Shown piece after piece: positions 1 to 7,676 of a DNA stretch of 64,000 nt. Made by a program: the position numbers and the translations under genes. The notes beneath the pieces were generated by a model that searched no databases, was not told the origin of the DNA, and saw only the letters and a list, made by a program, of their open reading frames with translations. This stretch comes from Sulfidibacter corallicola. Its GTDB lineage: Bacteria > Acidobacteriota > Holophagae > Acanthopleuribacterales > Acanthopleuribacteraceae. Each line of letters starts with the position of its first letter. Within the stretch, counting starts at the first letter, position 1. The stretch covers positions 10,224,256 to 10,288,255 of the forward strand of contig NZ_CP071793.1 in the NCBI RefSeq assembly GCF_017498545.1. Reading direction: 5' to 3'.

Positions 1-1
1 T

Positions 2-616
2 CGCGCCGGCCTCCGCTGCTTCTCGCAAAGCGGCTACAAGGCCACCTCCATCCGCGACATCGCCAAACACGCCGGTATTTCCATCGGTCGCGTCTACCAT
101 CACTTCTCCAGTAAGCTCGAAATCTTTACGGCCCTGCTCGACCAATATTGGCGCCGCCTCGAAGATCCCGAGCTGCCCCTCAACCAAGTGGTCGCCCAGG
201 CGCGTTTCCCCGAAGACATCGCCGACATCGCCGCCGCGATTCGCGAAGTCGTCGTGGAGAACCGCTCCTCCATCATGCTGATCTACATCGATGTCATCGA
301 ATTTCAAGGCGAACACATCCAACGCTTCTACCGCAACATGGCCGCCAACTTCAAGGCAGCCTACGAATCTCGCTTCACGGAACTCCACCAGGAAGGGCGC
401 CTCAACCAACAGGCCGACCCGCTCTTCGCCGTCATGATGATCTTCCGTTTTCTCTTCCAATACTACATGGTCGAGACCAGCTTCGGCGTGGAAGATCACT
501 TCGGCTTCGATTCCGATGCGGTTGCCGGCAAGGTTCAGGACCTGATCCTTCACGGCCTGCTGAATCCCTCGACCAGCGAAACCACGACGACCACGCCCAC
601 TTCGGCCGAGGCTTGA
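2..616 (+). CDS. TetR-family transcriptional regulator (5' partial)
   Basis: The first in-window codons (frame starting at base 2) encode the end of a TetR-type helix-turn-helix: TSIRDIAKHAGISIGRVYHHF, followed by SSKLEIF. The YHHF signature after the recognition helix is typical of the family. About 204 codons are visible, so only a short N-terminal piece is missing. The C-terminal ligand-binding and dimerisation part is all-helical and generic, and the protein ends in a Thr-rich tail. The alpha/beta-hydrolase gene starts 8 bases downstream, so the two are probably co-transcribed and the regulator may control the adjacent acyl-metabolism genes. The ligand cannot be inferred. An internal ATG further in would miss the DNA-binding domain, so the true start lies outside the window. 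Confidence 0.88.
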   Translation, partial: RAGLRCFSQSGYKATSIRDIAKHAGISIGRVYHHFSSKLEIFTALLDQYWRRLEDPELPLNQVVAQARFPEDIADIAAAIREVVVENRSSIMLIYIDVIEFQGEHIQRFYRNMAANFKAAYESRFTELHQEGRLNQQADPLFAVMMIFRFLFQYYMVETSFGVEDHFGFDSDAVAGKVQDLILHGLLNPSTSETTTTTPTSAEA

Positions 617-624
617 GTCCGACC

Positions 625-1437
625 ATGAACCCCCGGCTCCAACCGAACCCGGTTTCGCCCGCCACCCTCGCGCTTCACTACGATCTGCTGGGCAGCGGCG
701 AACCTGTCCTGGTTCTTCCCGGTTTCGGCTGCGCCAACTGGATCTTCAAAGACGCCGCCACCAAGCTCGGCGGTCGCTACCGTTTCGTCCTGCCCGACCA
801 TCGCGGGATGGGCGCCTCGCAGCACGCGCCCGGCCCCTACACGATCGCCGACATGGCCGCCGACGCCCTGCGGCTCATGGACGAGCTGGGCTACCAACGC
901 TTTCACGTGATCGGCATCAGCATGGGCGGCTTCGTAGCCCAAAGCCTCTGCCTGCAAGCCCGGAACCGCGTGCAACGCCTGATCTTGATGTGCACCACCT
1001 CCTCGGGCCCGGATTTCCTGCCCCTCACCCCCTTCACCGAAACCCAACTGCGCGAGGCCTTTGCCATGACCCCCACGGACATGATCAGCCAAAGCATGGC
1101 CGCCACGGTCCATCCCGCCTTTCGCGCCCGCGATCCCCAACGCTTCGATCGCCTCTACCAACTTCGCCTGAGCCATCGGGCCGATTGCGAGCAGGCCGTG
1201 CTTCAGTTGAAGGCCGCCAACGCCTTTCTCGACACGCCCATGCCGATTTCGGAAATTCATTGCCCGGCCCTGGCCCTGACGGGCACCGAAGACCGATTCG
1301 TGCCCCCCGAAAACGCGGCCATCTTGGCCGACACCCTGCCGCAAGGCCAGTTCCAGCTCATCCCCGAAAGCGACCACTGGTTCTTTTGGGAACGCGAAGA
1401 CGAAACCTGCGAAAAGATCACCGCCTTTCTCGGCTGA
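625..1437 (+). CDS. alpha/beta-hydrolase
   Basis: A 270-residue alpha/beta-hydrolase fold protein of usual family length. Visible features are a beta-strand followed by an oxyanion-type segment (VLVLPGFG), the DHRGMG turn after strand 4, and the nucleophile elbow G-I-S-M-G-G with Ser about residue 99. A TGTEDRFVPP segment carries the likely catalytic Asp, and SDHW near the C-terminus carries the catalytic His. There is no signal peptide, so it is cytoplasmic. The ATG at 625 is chosen because it follows the regulator stop by 8 bases and gives a standard N-terminus; a longer in-frame extension to 148 only shadows the regulator. The architecture resembles 3-oxoadipate enol-lactonase or haloperoxidase-like hydrolases, but the substrate is unknown. 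The KAS III-like gene follows 75 bases later, which suggests an ester, thioester or beta-keto acyl substrate. Confidence 0.85.
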   Translation: MNPRLQPNPVSPATLALHYDLLGSGEPVLVLPGFGCANWIFKDAATKLGGRYRFVLPDHRGMGASQHAPGPYTIADMAADALRLMDELGYQRFHVIGISMGGFVAQSLCLQARNRVQRLILMCTTSSGPDFLPLTPFTETQLREAFAMTPTDMISQSMAATVHPAFRARDPQRFDRLYQLRLSHRADCEQAVLQLKAANAFLDTPMPISEIHCPALALTGTEDRFVPPENAAILADTLPQGQFQLIPESDHWFFWEREDETCEKITAFLG

Positions 1438-1512
1438 TCGGGGGGGACTCCCCCGGGTCCCTCATCCCCGATTACACGTCGAGCACCCCACCCCCACACC
1501 GCGAGTCTTTCC

Positions 1513-2532
1513 ATGAACATTTCCCTCAAACGAAGCGCCGTCTGGCTCCCCGATACCTTCGAAGACGCGGGCCACATCTCCCGGGCCGCCGACATACCCG
1601 AAAACGTGGTTCGCGAAAAAATGGGCATCGTGCGCAAGTGTCGCGCCCCCAAGGATCTGCACCCGAGCGAATTGGCGGTTCGCGCCGCCCGGCTGGCCCT
1701 GGAAGACATCGACCCGGAAAGCGTCGACCTACTGATCTGGACCGGTTCGGAACACAAGGACTATCCGGTCTGGTCGGCCGGCATCTACGTCCAGGAACAA
1801 CTGGGCCTGCGCCGCGCCTGGGCCTTCGACATGTCCTCGCGCTGTTCGAGCAACGTGGTCGGCCTGCACGTGGCCAAATCGATGATGACCGCCGACGCCC
1901 GCCTGCGCCGCGTCCTGTTGTGCGGCGGCCACCGCACCGGCGATCTCGTCAACTACCGCGACCCGTCCGCACGGTTCCTCTACAGCCTCAGCGACGGCGG
2001 CGCCGCCCTGCTGCTGGAGCGCGGGGACACCAATCCCATCGGCGCGGCCTCGGTCATCACGGACGGCCGGTACAGCGAAGACGTGATCATTCCCGGCGGC
2101 GGAACCCGTCGCATGAGCCGCGACGGCCTGGACGAAGAACAGACCTATCTCACCGTGCCGAACATCGCCGGCATGCGCGAACGGTTGGGGCGCGACTCGA
2201 TCCCCAACTTCACCCGCGTCATTCGGGAAGCGGCCGAAGCCTCCAGCGACCGCCCGATCGATTTCCTGGCCCTGCTGCACGTCAAGCGCTCCGCCCACGA
2301 CGGCATCCTACAGGAACTGGGCCTGCGACCCTCGCAAAGCATTTACCTCGACCACTACGGTCACTTCGGTGCCCCCGACCAGGTCCTTTCCCTGGGACTG
2401 GCCGAGCAACGGGGCCTTCTCAACCCCGGCGACCACGTGGTCCTCGCCAGTGCCGGCATCGGCTACACCTGGTCCGCCCTGTCCCTGCGCTGGGACCAAC
2501 CGACATTCCGCGGCGAGGGATTGGTGACCTGA
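1513..2532 (+). CDS. KAS III-like (FabH-type) ketoacyl synthase with a C-H-H active site
   Basis: A 339-residue thiolase-fold protein of FabH/KAS III length. The nucleophile is Cys111 in SSRCSSN. His256 (LLHVKRS) occupies the position of the HQAN histidine of FabH. The GNTSAAS motif that normally supplies the catalytic Asn reads YGHFGAPDQ, so His284 replaces Asn. The C-terminal strand pattern (ASAGIGYTWSALSLRW) matches the FabH C-terminus. The family condenses acyl thioesters or transfers acyl groups; the altered third residue suggests an acyltransferase-like or non-standard decarboxylative role. The gene lies between an alpha/beta-hydrolase and, past a terminator, an SDR, a hydrolase and an acyl-CoA ligase. 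The substrate is not identifiable from sequence. Confidence 0.8.
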   Translation: MNISLKRSAVWLPDTFEDAGHISRAADIPENVVREKMGIVRKCRAPKDLHPSELAVRAARLALEDIDPESVDLLIWTGSEHKDYPVWSAGIYVQEQLGLRRAWAFDMSSRCSSNVVGLHVAKSMMTADARLRRVLLCGGHRTGDLVNYRDPSARFLYSLSDGGAALLLERGDTNPIGAASVITDGRYSEDVIIPGGGTRRMSRDGLDEEQTYLTVPNIAGMRERLGRDSIPNFTRVIREAAEASSDRPIDFLALLHVKRSAHDGILQELGLRPSQSIYLDHYGHFGAPDQVLSLGLAEQRGLLNPGDHVVLASAGIGYTWSALSLRWDQPTFRGEGLVT

Positions 2533-2763
2533 TCCCCGCCCACCACAAGCACCACGATCTCCAGCAACCGTTCACCCAGCCTCCCCAAGGCCAACCCGCC
2601 CCCAGCCGGCCGCTCAAGCAGCCGCCAACCGAACATTCGGTCTCTCCACGGCCAACTCACGTTTTCTCACCACCAGCGCGACCTTCATTCCTTCACGGCC
2701 TCGCGCCCGGGATCACCGATCCCAGGCCCTTCGATTGGCCGGCTTCGGCGCGTATGGTTTCTC

Positions 2764-2798
2764 CCCAAGCATGACTTCATCGATTCACTTGGGTTTTT
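2764..2798 (+). terminator. probable intrinsic terminator
   Basis: CCCAAG at 2764-2769 pairs with CTTGGG at 2788-2793. A further TGA/TCA pairing extends the stem past a two-base bulge, and TTTTT follows immediately at 2794-2798. It lies about 230 bases after the KAS III-like gene and would end the first transcription unit. Confidence 0.55.
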
Positions 2799-2869
2799 CA
2801 GGCTGCACCGCATCGATTACCGGGCCCCGCATTTCCAACTGACATTCCTGTTTCCAAACCGAACTCGCC

Positions 2870-2886
2870 TCGCGGACGTGCCGCGA
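2870..2886 (+). promoter_or_regulatory. candidate operator, inverted repeat
   Basis: TCGCGG, spacer ACGTG, then CCGCGA: a perfect 6+6 inverted repeat about 280 bases upstream of the SDR start. Its size suits a dimeric repressor such as the TetR-type protein at the left edge. Assignment is inference; GC-rich DNA gives such repeats by chance. Confidence 0.2.
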
Positions 2887-2948
2887 ACGCAGGAGTTCGT
2901 CGCAACCGATTTCATATTTTTCCATGCTCTACTTTCCACAACCGATCG

Positions 2949-2964
2949 TACGCCATGCGGCGTA
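2949..2964 (+). promoter_or_regulatory. candidate operator, inverted repeat
   Basis: TACGCC, spacer ATGC, then GGCGTA: a perfect 6+6 inverted repeat just after a short AT-rich stretch that could hold a -10/-35 region. It lies about 200 bases before the SDR operon and could be a repressor site. There is no direct proof. Confidence 0.25.
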
Positions 2965-3165
2965 TCCCAAGCCCCGTGAAACGCTCGTCACGCGGCACCG
3001 AACGCGGTCCCTCGACCGTGCCGACGGCTTTCGGCCCAACTGTGACCGAAGGCCTGTGCTCCTGTCCAGGGGAGCCCCGGCACGGCAGGGATTCGGGTGT
3101 CCCCGTGTCTCCGCGAGCCTACCCGCGGGACCACCGATCGGGAGCCACAACCCGGAGGAACCAAC

Positions 3166-3891
3166 GTGAACGGACTCGAGAACAAAATCACCATGATCAC
3201 CGGAGCCGGATCCGGCATCGGCCGCGCCACGGCCCTGCGCTTCGCCCAGGAGGGCGCACGACTGTGCCTGGTCGATCGCGTCGCGGTCGACGCCTTGGAA
3301 GGCGAGTTCCCCAACGGAACCCAATTCCTGCAGGCCGACGTGAGCACCCAGGCCGGCATCGACACCTGCGCTTCGTTCATGGACGAGCACGGCATCGACG
3401 TGCTGATCAACAACGCCGGCATCACCCGCGACAAATCGATCGGCAAGATGTCGCGCGAAGATTGGGACCAAGTCATCGCGGTCAACCTGACCGCGGTCTT
3501 CGAGCTCTGTCGCGCCGCCGCCCAGCGCATGCGGGAACAGCAAAGCGGGGTGATTCTCAATGCGGCTTCGGTCGTCGCCCACTTCGGTAATTTCGGACAG
3601 GCCAACTACGCGGCCACCAAGGCCGGCGTCATCGGTTTGACCAAGACCTTGGCCAAGGAACTGGGCCGTTTCAACGTGCGCGTCAACGCGGTCGCCCCCG
3701 GCTTCATCGAAACCCCCATGACCGCCGCCATCCCGGAGAAGGTCCTGGACCAGATTCGCAGCAAACCGCCGCTCGCCCGCATGGGTCGATCCGAGGAAAT
3801 CGCCTCGGCCTACGCCTTCCTGGCCTCCGACGACGCCAGCTACATCACCGGCACCACGCTCAACGTGGATGGCGGCCTGGTGTTGGGTTAG
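3166..3891 (+). CDS. short-chain dehydrogenase/reductase, FabG-like
   Basis: A 241-residue classical SDR. The N-terminal nucleotide-binding motif is GAGSGIG (residues 13-19), followed by NNAG in the central sheet. The catalytic residues are Ser135 (NAASVV), Tyr148 and Lys152 (YAATK), and the late motifs APGFIETPM and GTTLNVDGG match 3-oxoacyl-ACP/CoA reductases. The start is GTG at 3166 with a strong ribosome-binding site (GGAGGAA) 6 bases upstream; longer in-frame starts lack one. The likely reaction is NAD(P)H-linked interconversion of a 3-keto and 3-hydroxy acyl thioester. It is the first gene of a tightly packed operon; the next gene begins 4 bases after its stop. The chain length and whether the carrier is CoA or ACP cannot be read. 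Confidence 0.87.
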   Translation: MNGLENKITMITGAGSGIGRATALRFAQEGARLCLVDRVAVDALEGEFPNGTQFLQADVSTQAGIDTCASFMDEHGIDVLINNAGITRDKSIGKMSREDWDQVIAVNLTAVFELCRAAAQRMREQQSGVILNAASVVAHFGNFGQANYAATKAGVIGLTKTLAKELGRFNVRVNAVAPGFIETPMTAAIPEKVLDQIRSKPPLARMGRSEEIASAYAFLASDDASYITGTTLNVDGGLVLG

Positions 3892-3895
3892 TATC

Positions 3896-4729
3896 ATGAC
3901 CGCCGCCGACCGAACCCGAGCCAAACTGCCGTACCGCATCGAAGGCAACCCGCGGGGTCCCGCGCTGGTGCTGCTCAACGGCCTGTTCGCCGACTACACC
4001 AGTTGGGACGGAGCCATGGCACACCTGGAGGACTATCACGTGTTGCGCTACGACGGTCGCGGCCAAGGGGATGCACCCAAACCCCCCGGCCCATACGGCC
4101 CGGAGGTGCTGGTCGCGGACTTGAAGGACCTGCTCGACGCCCTCGATTGGCCACCCACGGCCCTGCTCGGCATCAGCAACGGGGGACGGCTCGCGCTGGC
4201 CTTCGCGGCGGCCTACCCCGAACGGGTTCGGGCGGTGGTCGCAGTCGGCTGTTATGCCGCACCGACCCGGCTGTTGCGGCTCAAGCTGTCGAGCTGGCTG
4301 GCGGCCCACCGCGTCGGCGGTCCGGAACATCGTTTCGACGTGGCCGCCCCCTGGATCTGGAGCGAGGCGGCCCTTTCGCTGGGCGCCGACCTGGTACAGA
4401 TGTACCGCAGCCGGGCGGCCCTGCTCGATCCGACCGCGGTCGAGGGTCTGATCGAGGGCGCCATGTGCGGCGATGTCGATCTCACCGCCATTCAGGCGCC
4501 GACCCTGCTGGCCGCCGGCGAAGACGATCTGCTGACGCCGCCCGCCGAACACCGCGACTTGGCAGCCATGCTGGCGCACGGCCAATTCGCCACCCTGCCA
4601 GGGGCGCACGCCGGCTTGCTCGAACGTCCCGACCTCGTGCGCGAACACATCCTCCCCTTCCTGCGTGCCCAGGGCACCATCGGAGAAGCAACCACACCCG
4701 CCCGTGGAGATACCTGTCATGTGGGTTGA
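3896..4729 (+). CDS. alpha/beta-hydrolase
   Basis: A 277-residue cytoplasmic alpha/beta-hydrolase. It shows VLLNGLFADYTSW (oxyanion region), YDGRGQG after strand 4, the nucleophile elbow G-I-S-N-G-G with Ser94, AGEDDLLTPP for the acidic residue, and GAHAGLLE for the His. The ATG at 3896 is chosen because it lies 4 bases after the SDR stop; an upstream in-frame start would overlap the SDR by 20 bases and add an unlike N-terminus. Its 3' end overlaps the ligase start by 11 bases, so translation is probably coupled. The pattern resembles lactonase, esterase or thioesterase-like members of the PcaD/BioH-type group. The substrate is unknown; context suggests acyl-ester or acyl-thioester hydrolysis. 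Confidence 0.83.
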   Translation: MTAADRTRAKLPYRIEGNPRGPALVLLNGLFADYTSWDGAMAHLEDYHVLRYDGRGQGDAPKPPGPYGPEVLVADLKDLLDALDWPPTALLGISNGGRLALAFAAAYPERVRAVVAVGCYAAPTRLLRLKLSSWLAAHRVGGPEHRFDVAAPWIWSEAALSLGADLVQMYRSRAALLDPTAVEGLIEGAMCGDVDLTAIQAPTLLAAGEDDLLTPPAEHRDLAAMLAHGQFATLPGAHAGLLERPDLVREHILPFLRAQGTIGEATTPARGDTCHVG

Positions 4730-6182
4730 TTTTTTACATCGCAACGCCCAGCGCTACCCCAACCGAACGGCGCTGACCCTGGTCGAGCGAGACCACGACG
4801 TGAGTTATGCCGAGCTGAACACGCTGGCCGCACGCTGTGCCACCTGGCTGTCCGACCGCGGCGTGCGGGCTGGCGATCGCGTCGCCATGCTGGCCGTCAA
4901 CCGCCTGGAACATCTCACCTTCTTTTTCGGCTGCACCAAGCTCGGCGCGATCTTCGTGCCGCTCAACTTCCGCCTCGCCGAACCCGAACTGCGCGCCCAA
5001 TTGCATCGCCTGGAACCCAAAGTCTTTCTCACTGCCGGTTTTCCCGCCTTTGCCGAGGAATCGATCGACCTGGATCGGTTGACCCTCCCGGACAACGCCG
5101 ACTATCGACCCCACGACGTCGACCACCGCGACACCTTGATGATCCTGTTCACCTCGGGTTCGACCGGCGAGCCCAAAGGGGTGATGCTCCACGCCGGCAT
5201 GCTCCTCTGGAACATCTTCAACACCCGCACCGAATGGGATCTCGGCCCCAACGACGTCAGCGCGGCCCACGCGCCCTTTTTCCACACCGGCGGCTACAAC
5301 GTCTTCACCCTGCCCTTGCTGCACGCGGGCGGACGCCTGGTCCTCACCGAACAGTTCGATGCGGAGCACATGGTGCGCCTGATCGAAAGCGAAGGCATGA
5401 CCGTGTTCTTCGGCGTGCCCACCATGTTCGACATGATGCGCCGCTCGAAAGCGTTCGATCGCGCCCGCTTCCCCCAATTGCGATTCATGATTTCCGGCGG
5501 CGCCCCCTGCCCGCTCACCTTGAGCGCGGCCTGGCAAACCAAGGGCGTCCACTTCCGCCAAGGGTTCGGCATGACCGAGGTCGGCCCCAATTGCTTCGCC
5601 ATCGACGAGGAGACCGCCCTGAACCACCCCCAATCGGTGGGACGTCCCATGTGTCACAGCCAGGTGCGGCTGATCGACGAACAGGGCCGCGAAGTGGGCC
5701 CGAACGAACCGGGCGAACTGTGCATTCGCGGACCCCACGTCTGTGCCGGGTACTGGCGCGACGCCGACACGTTTCGCGAAACCTGCCCCGACGGCTTCTT
5801 CCGGACCGGCGATCTGGCGATGCGCGACGAGCGAGGCCTGTTCACCATCGTCGGCCGCAAGAAGGACATGTACATCTCGGGCGGCGAAAACGTGTTTCCC
5901 GGCGAGGTCGTGCGTCACCTGCTGGCCTTGCCCGGCGTGCACGACGCCCAGGTCGTGGCGGTTCCCGACACCCGCTGGGGCGAGGTGGGCTTCGCCTTCC
6001 TGGTCGCGGACCGGGAGATGACGCTCGCCGAACTGCGTACCTTGCTGGAACCCCATCTTTCGCGCTACAAACATCCGCAACACCTGCGCTGCCTGAGCGA
6101 GTTTCCGCTGCTCGCCAACGGCAAGGTGGATCGCGCGACACTCACGGCCTGGGCCGTGGAAGGGGTGCAACATGTCGGCTGA
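4719..6182 (+). CDS. AMP-forming acyl-CoA synthetase (acyl-CoA ligase)
   Basis: A 487-residue class I adenylate-forming enzyme. The phosphate-binding loop LFTSGSTGEPKG is near residue 145. The GMTEVGP motif, the RTGDLAM aspartate, the GRKKDMYISGGENVFP hinge and the C-terminal lysine in NGKVDR are all present. It would activate a free carboxylic acid as the acyl-AMP and transfer it to CoA. No carrier protein is fused, and the hinge motif is typical of fatty or aromatic acyl-CoA ligases rather than NRPS A domains. The ATG at 4719 follows a GGAGA ribosome-binding site and overlaps the upstream hydrolase by 11 bases; the symporter start overlaps its own end by 11 bases. The operon therefore couples uptake, activation and beta-keto chemistry. 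Confidence 0.88.
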   Translation: MWVDFLHRNAQRYPNRTALTLVERDHDVSYAELNTLAARCATWLSDRGVRAGDRVAMLAVNRLEHLTFFFGCTKLGAIFVPLNFRLAEPELRAQLHRLEPKVFLTAGFPAFAEESIDLDRLTLPDNADYRPHDVDHRDTLMILFTSGSTGEPKGVMLHAGMLLWNIFNTRTEWDLGPNDVSAAHAPFFHTGGYNVFTLPLLHAGGRLVLTEQFDAEHMVRLIESEGMTVFFGVPTMFDMMRRSKAFDRARFPQLRFMISGGAPCPLTLSAAWQTKGVHFRQGFGMTEVGPNCFAIDEETALNHPQSVGRPMCHSQVRLIDEQGREVGPNEPGELCIRGPHVCAGYWRDADTFRETCPDGFFRTGDLAMRDERGLFTIVGRKKDMYISGGENVFPGEVVRHLLALPGVHDAQVVAVPDTRWGEVGFAFLVADREMTLAELRTLLEPHLSRYKHPQHLRCLSEFPLLANGKVDRATLTAWAVEGVQHVG

Positions 6183-7662
6183 AACCATGGTTTCCGCATT
6201 TCCCTTCATCCTGATGGCGCTCTACGTGGCCCTGACCTATTGGCTCTCGTTCCTGGGCATGCGCAAGACCCGCGGCCTGGCGGGCTTCTCGATCGGCAAC
6301 CGCGACATGAATCCGGTGCTGGTGGGCCTGACAATGGCTTCCTCGATCGCCTCCACCGCCACCTTCGTCATCAATCCCGGTTTCGTCTACACCCACGGCC
6401 TCTCGGCCTGGCTCCACTACGGCGTGGCCGCCACGCTCGGCATCGCCGCCGCCCTGCTGCTGTTGTGCAAGGGCTTTCGCCGCATCGGTGCCGCCAATGC
6501 CGTGCTCACCATTCCCCACTGGATCCGCGAGCGCTACGGCAGCCGCATGCTGGCCCTCTTCTTCGCCTTGATCAACCTCCTGAGCATCAGCTTCGTGGTG
6601 CTGATCCTCGTCGGCTGCGCCATTCTCTGCAGCCAACTGTTCGGGATTCCCCGGCAACTGGCGCTGACCCTGGTCCTGCTGTTCGTGTTCAGCTACGTCC
6701 TGCTGGGCGGCACCTACGCCCATGCCTATACCAACACCTTTCAAAGCATCTTGATGATCGCGATTGCCGTGGTGCTCTTCGTAGGCGGCCTCAAGTATTT
6801 CGACGGTGGCTTCCTGAACGCGTTGGGCACGGTCTCGCCCGAGTACGGCGCCCCTTTCAATGCCCAGAGCCCGCTCTACCACGACTTTTTCTCGGTCCTC
6901 GGATCCAGTTTCCTGATTACCTTCGCGCTGATGATGCAGCCACACATCCTCACCAAAGCGCTCTACCTCAAGAACGATCGCGACGTGAACCGCTTCCTGG
7001 TGACCACCATCGTCGCCGGCGTGATTTTTTCGCTGATGTTGTTCGTGGGATTCTACGCGCGCCTTTCCGGCTTGGAGATCGCCGAACAGGACCGCGTGGT
7101 GGCAACCTATATCGGAGCGGAGATGGGCGGCACACTGGGGGGCCGCCTGTTTCTGGCCTTCATCACCGTGGCGTTGCTGGCCGCGGGCATGTCGACCCTG
7201 GACGGCATCTTGGTCGCACTGTCGGCAATGGTCGTCAACGATCTTTACCTGCCGTTCCGCCGGGAAAAGCCGGACGAGAAATCGGGACTGGCACTGTCCC
7301 GATGGGTGCTGGTCGGCGTGGGCCTGATCGCCTTCGCCCTGGCCTGGGACCCGCCGCGCCTGGTGGGCCTGTTCGCGCAGAAAGGCGTGTACGGCCTGGC
7401 CGCGGCCTCGGTCGTGCCCATCGTGTTCGGCGTGCTGTCATCCAAACCGGTACCCGCCTGGATCGCCGGTTGCGCGGCCGCCCTCGGCATCGGCGTACAC
7501 CTGTTGCTGCACTTGGGACTTGGATTCGCAAACCCAAGCGTTTCGGCGGGTTACGCCATCATCACCGCATTCGTTTTTGCCTCGGTCTGCCTCATCGGGC
7601 ACCGGGTCCTGTTTCCCGCCAATGAAGATTCGGCGCCCGCGCGCGCCACCTTTCAGCCCTAG
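6172..7662 (+). CDS. sodium:solute symporter (SSS family)
   Basis: A 496-residue polytopic inner-membrane protein with about 13 hydrophobic segments, the family's usual length and topology. The segment AAGMSTLDGILVALSAMVVNDLY matches the conserved SSS signature region around TM8-TM9, and the early segment MASSIASTATFV matches the TM2 sodium/substrate-site region. It would import a small solute with sodium; members of this family carry organic acids, amino acids, pantothenate and sugars. The start ATG at 6172 overlaps the ligase stop by 11 bases (an ATG at 6187 is a possible alternative). Placement between an acyl-CoA ligase and an outer-membrane receptor suggests a carboxylate destined for CoA activation. 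The cargo is inferred from context only. Confidence 0.85.
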   Translation: MSAETMVSAFPFILMALYVALTYWLSFLGMRKTRGLAGFSIGNRDMNPVLVGLTMASSIASTATFVINPGFVYTHGLSAWLHYGVAATLGIAAALLLLCKGFRRIGAANAVLTIPHWIRERYGSRMLALFFALINLLSISFVVLILVGCAILCSQLFGIPRQLALTLVLLFVFSYVLLGGTYAHAYTNTFQSILMIAIAVVLFVGGLKYFDGGFLNALGTVSPEYGAPFNAQSPLYHDFFSVLGSSFLITFALMMQPHILTKALYLKNDRDVNRFLVTTIVAGVIFSLMLFVGFYARLSGLEIAEQDRVVATYIGAEMGGTLGGRLFLAFITVALLAAGMSTLDGILVALSAMVVNDLYLPFRREKPDEKSGLALSRWVLVGVGLIAFALAWDPPRLVGLFAQKGVYGLAAASVVPIVFGVLSSKPVPAWIAGCAAALGIGVHLLLHLGLGFANPSVSAGYAIITAFVFASVCLIGHRVLFPANEDSAPARATFQP

Positions 7663-7676
7663 TAAGGAGGGATCCC

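Larger units (their letters stand above)
2533..3165 (+). other. intergenic region with a terminator and candidate operators
   Basis: About 630 bases without a credible gene. The first half has a GGGATC/GATCCC hairpin around 2709-2723 without a T-run, then an intrinsic terminator-like hairpin at 2764-2798. The second half has a relatively AT-rich patch near 2910-2935 and two short perfect inverted repeats (2870-2886 and 2949-2964). It ends in the strong ribosome-binding site of the SDR gene (GGAGGAA at 3154-3160). Small open frames here have no recognisable protein features. The region most likely separates two transcription units and carries the promoter of the second. Confidence 0.6.

Noticed and set aside
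1437..1472. ATCGGGG/CCCCGAT hairpin after the first hydrolase
   Set aside because: No T-run follows, and the next gene of the same unit starts 40 bases on. A fortuitous G/C-run structure is as likely as a regulatory one.
990..2774. Long + strand open frame (594 codons) across the hydrolase and ketosynthase genes
   Set aside because: Arg/Pro-rich translation without any domain; it is the wobble-frame shadow of two well-supported genes in GC-rich DNA.
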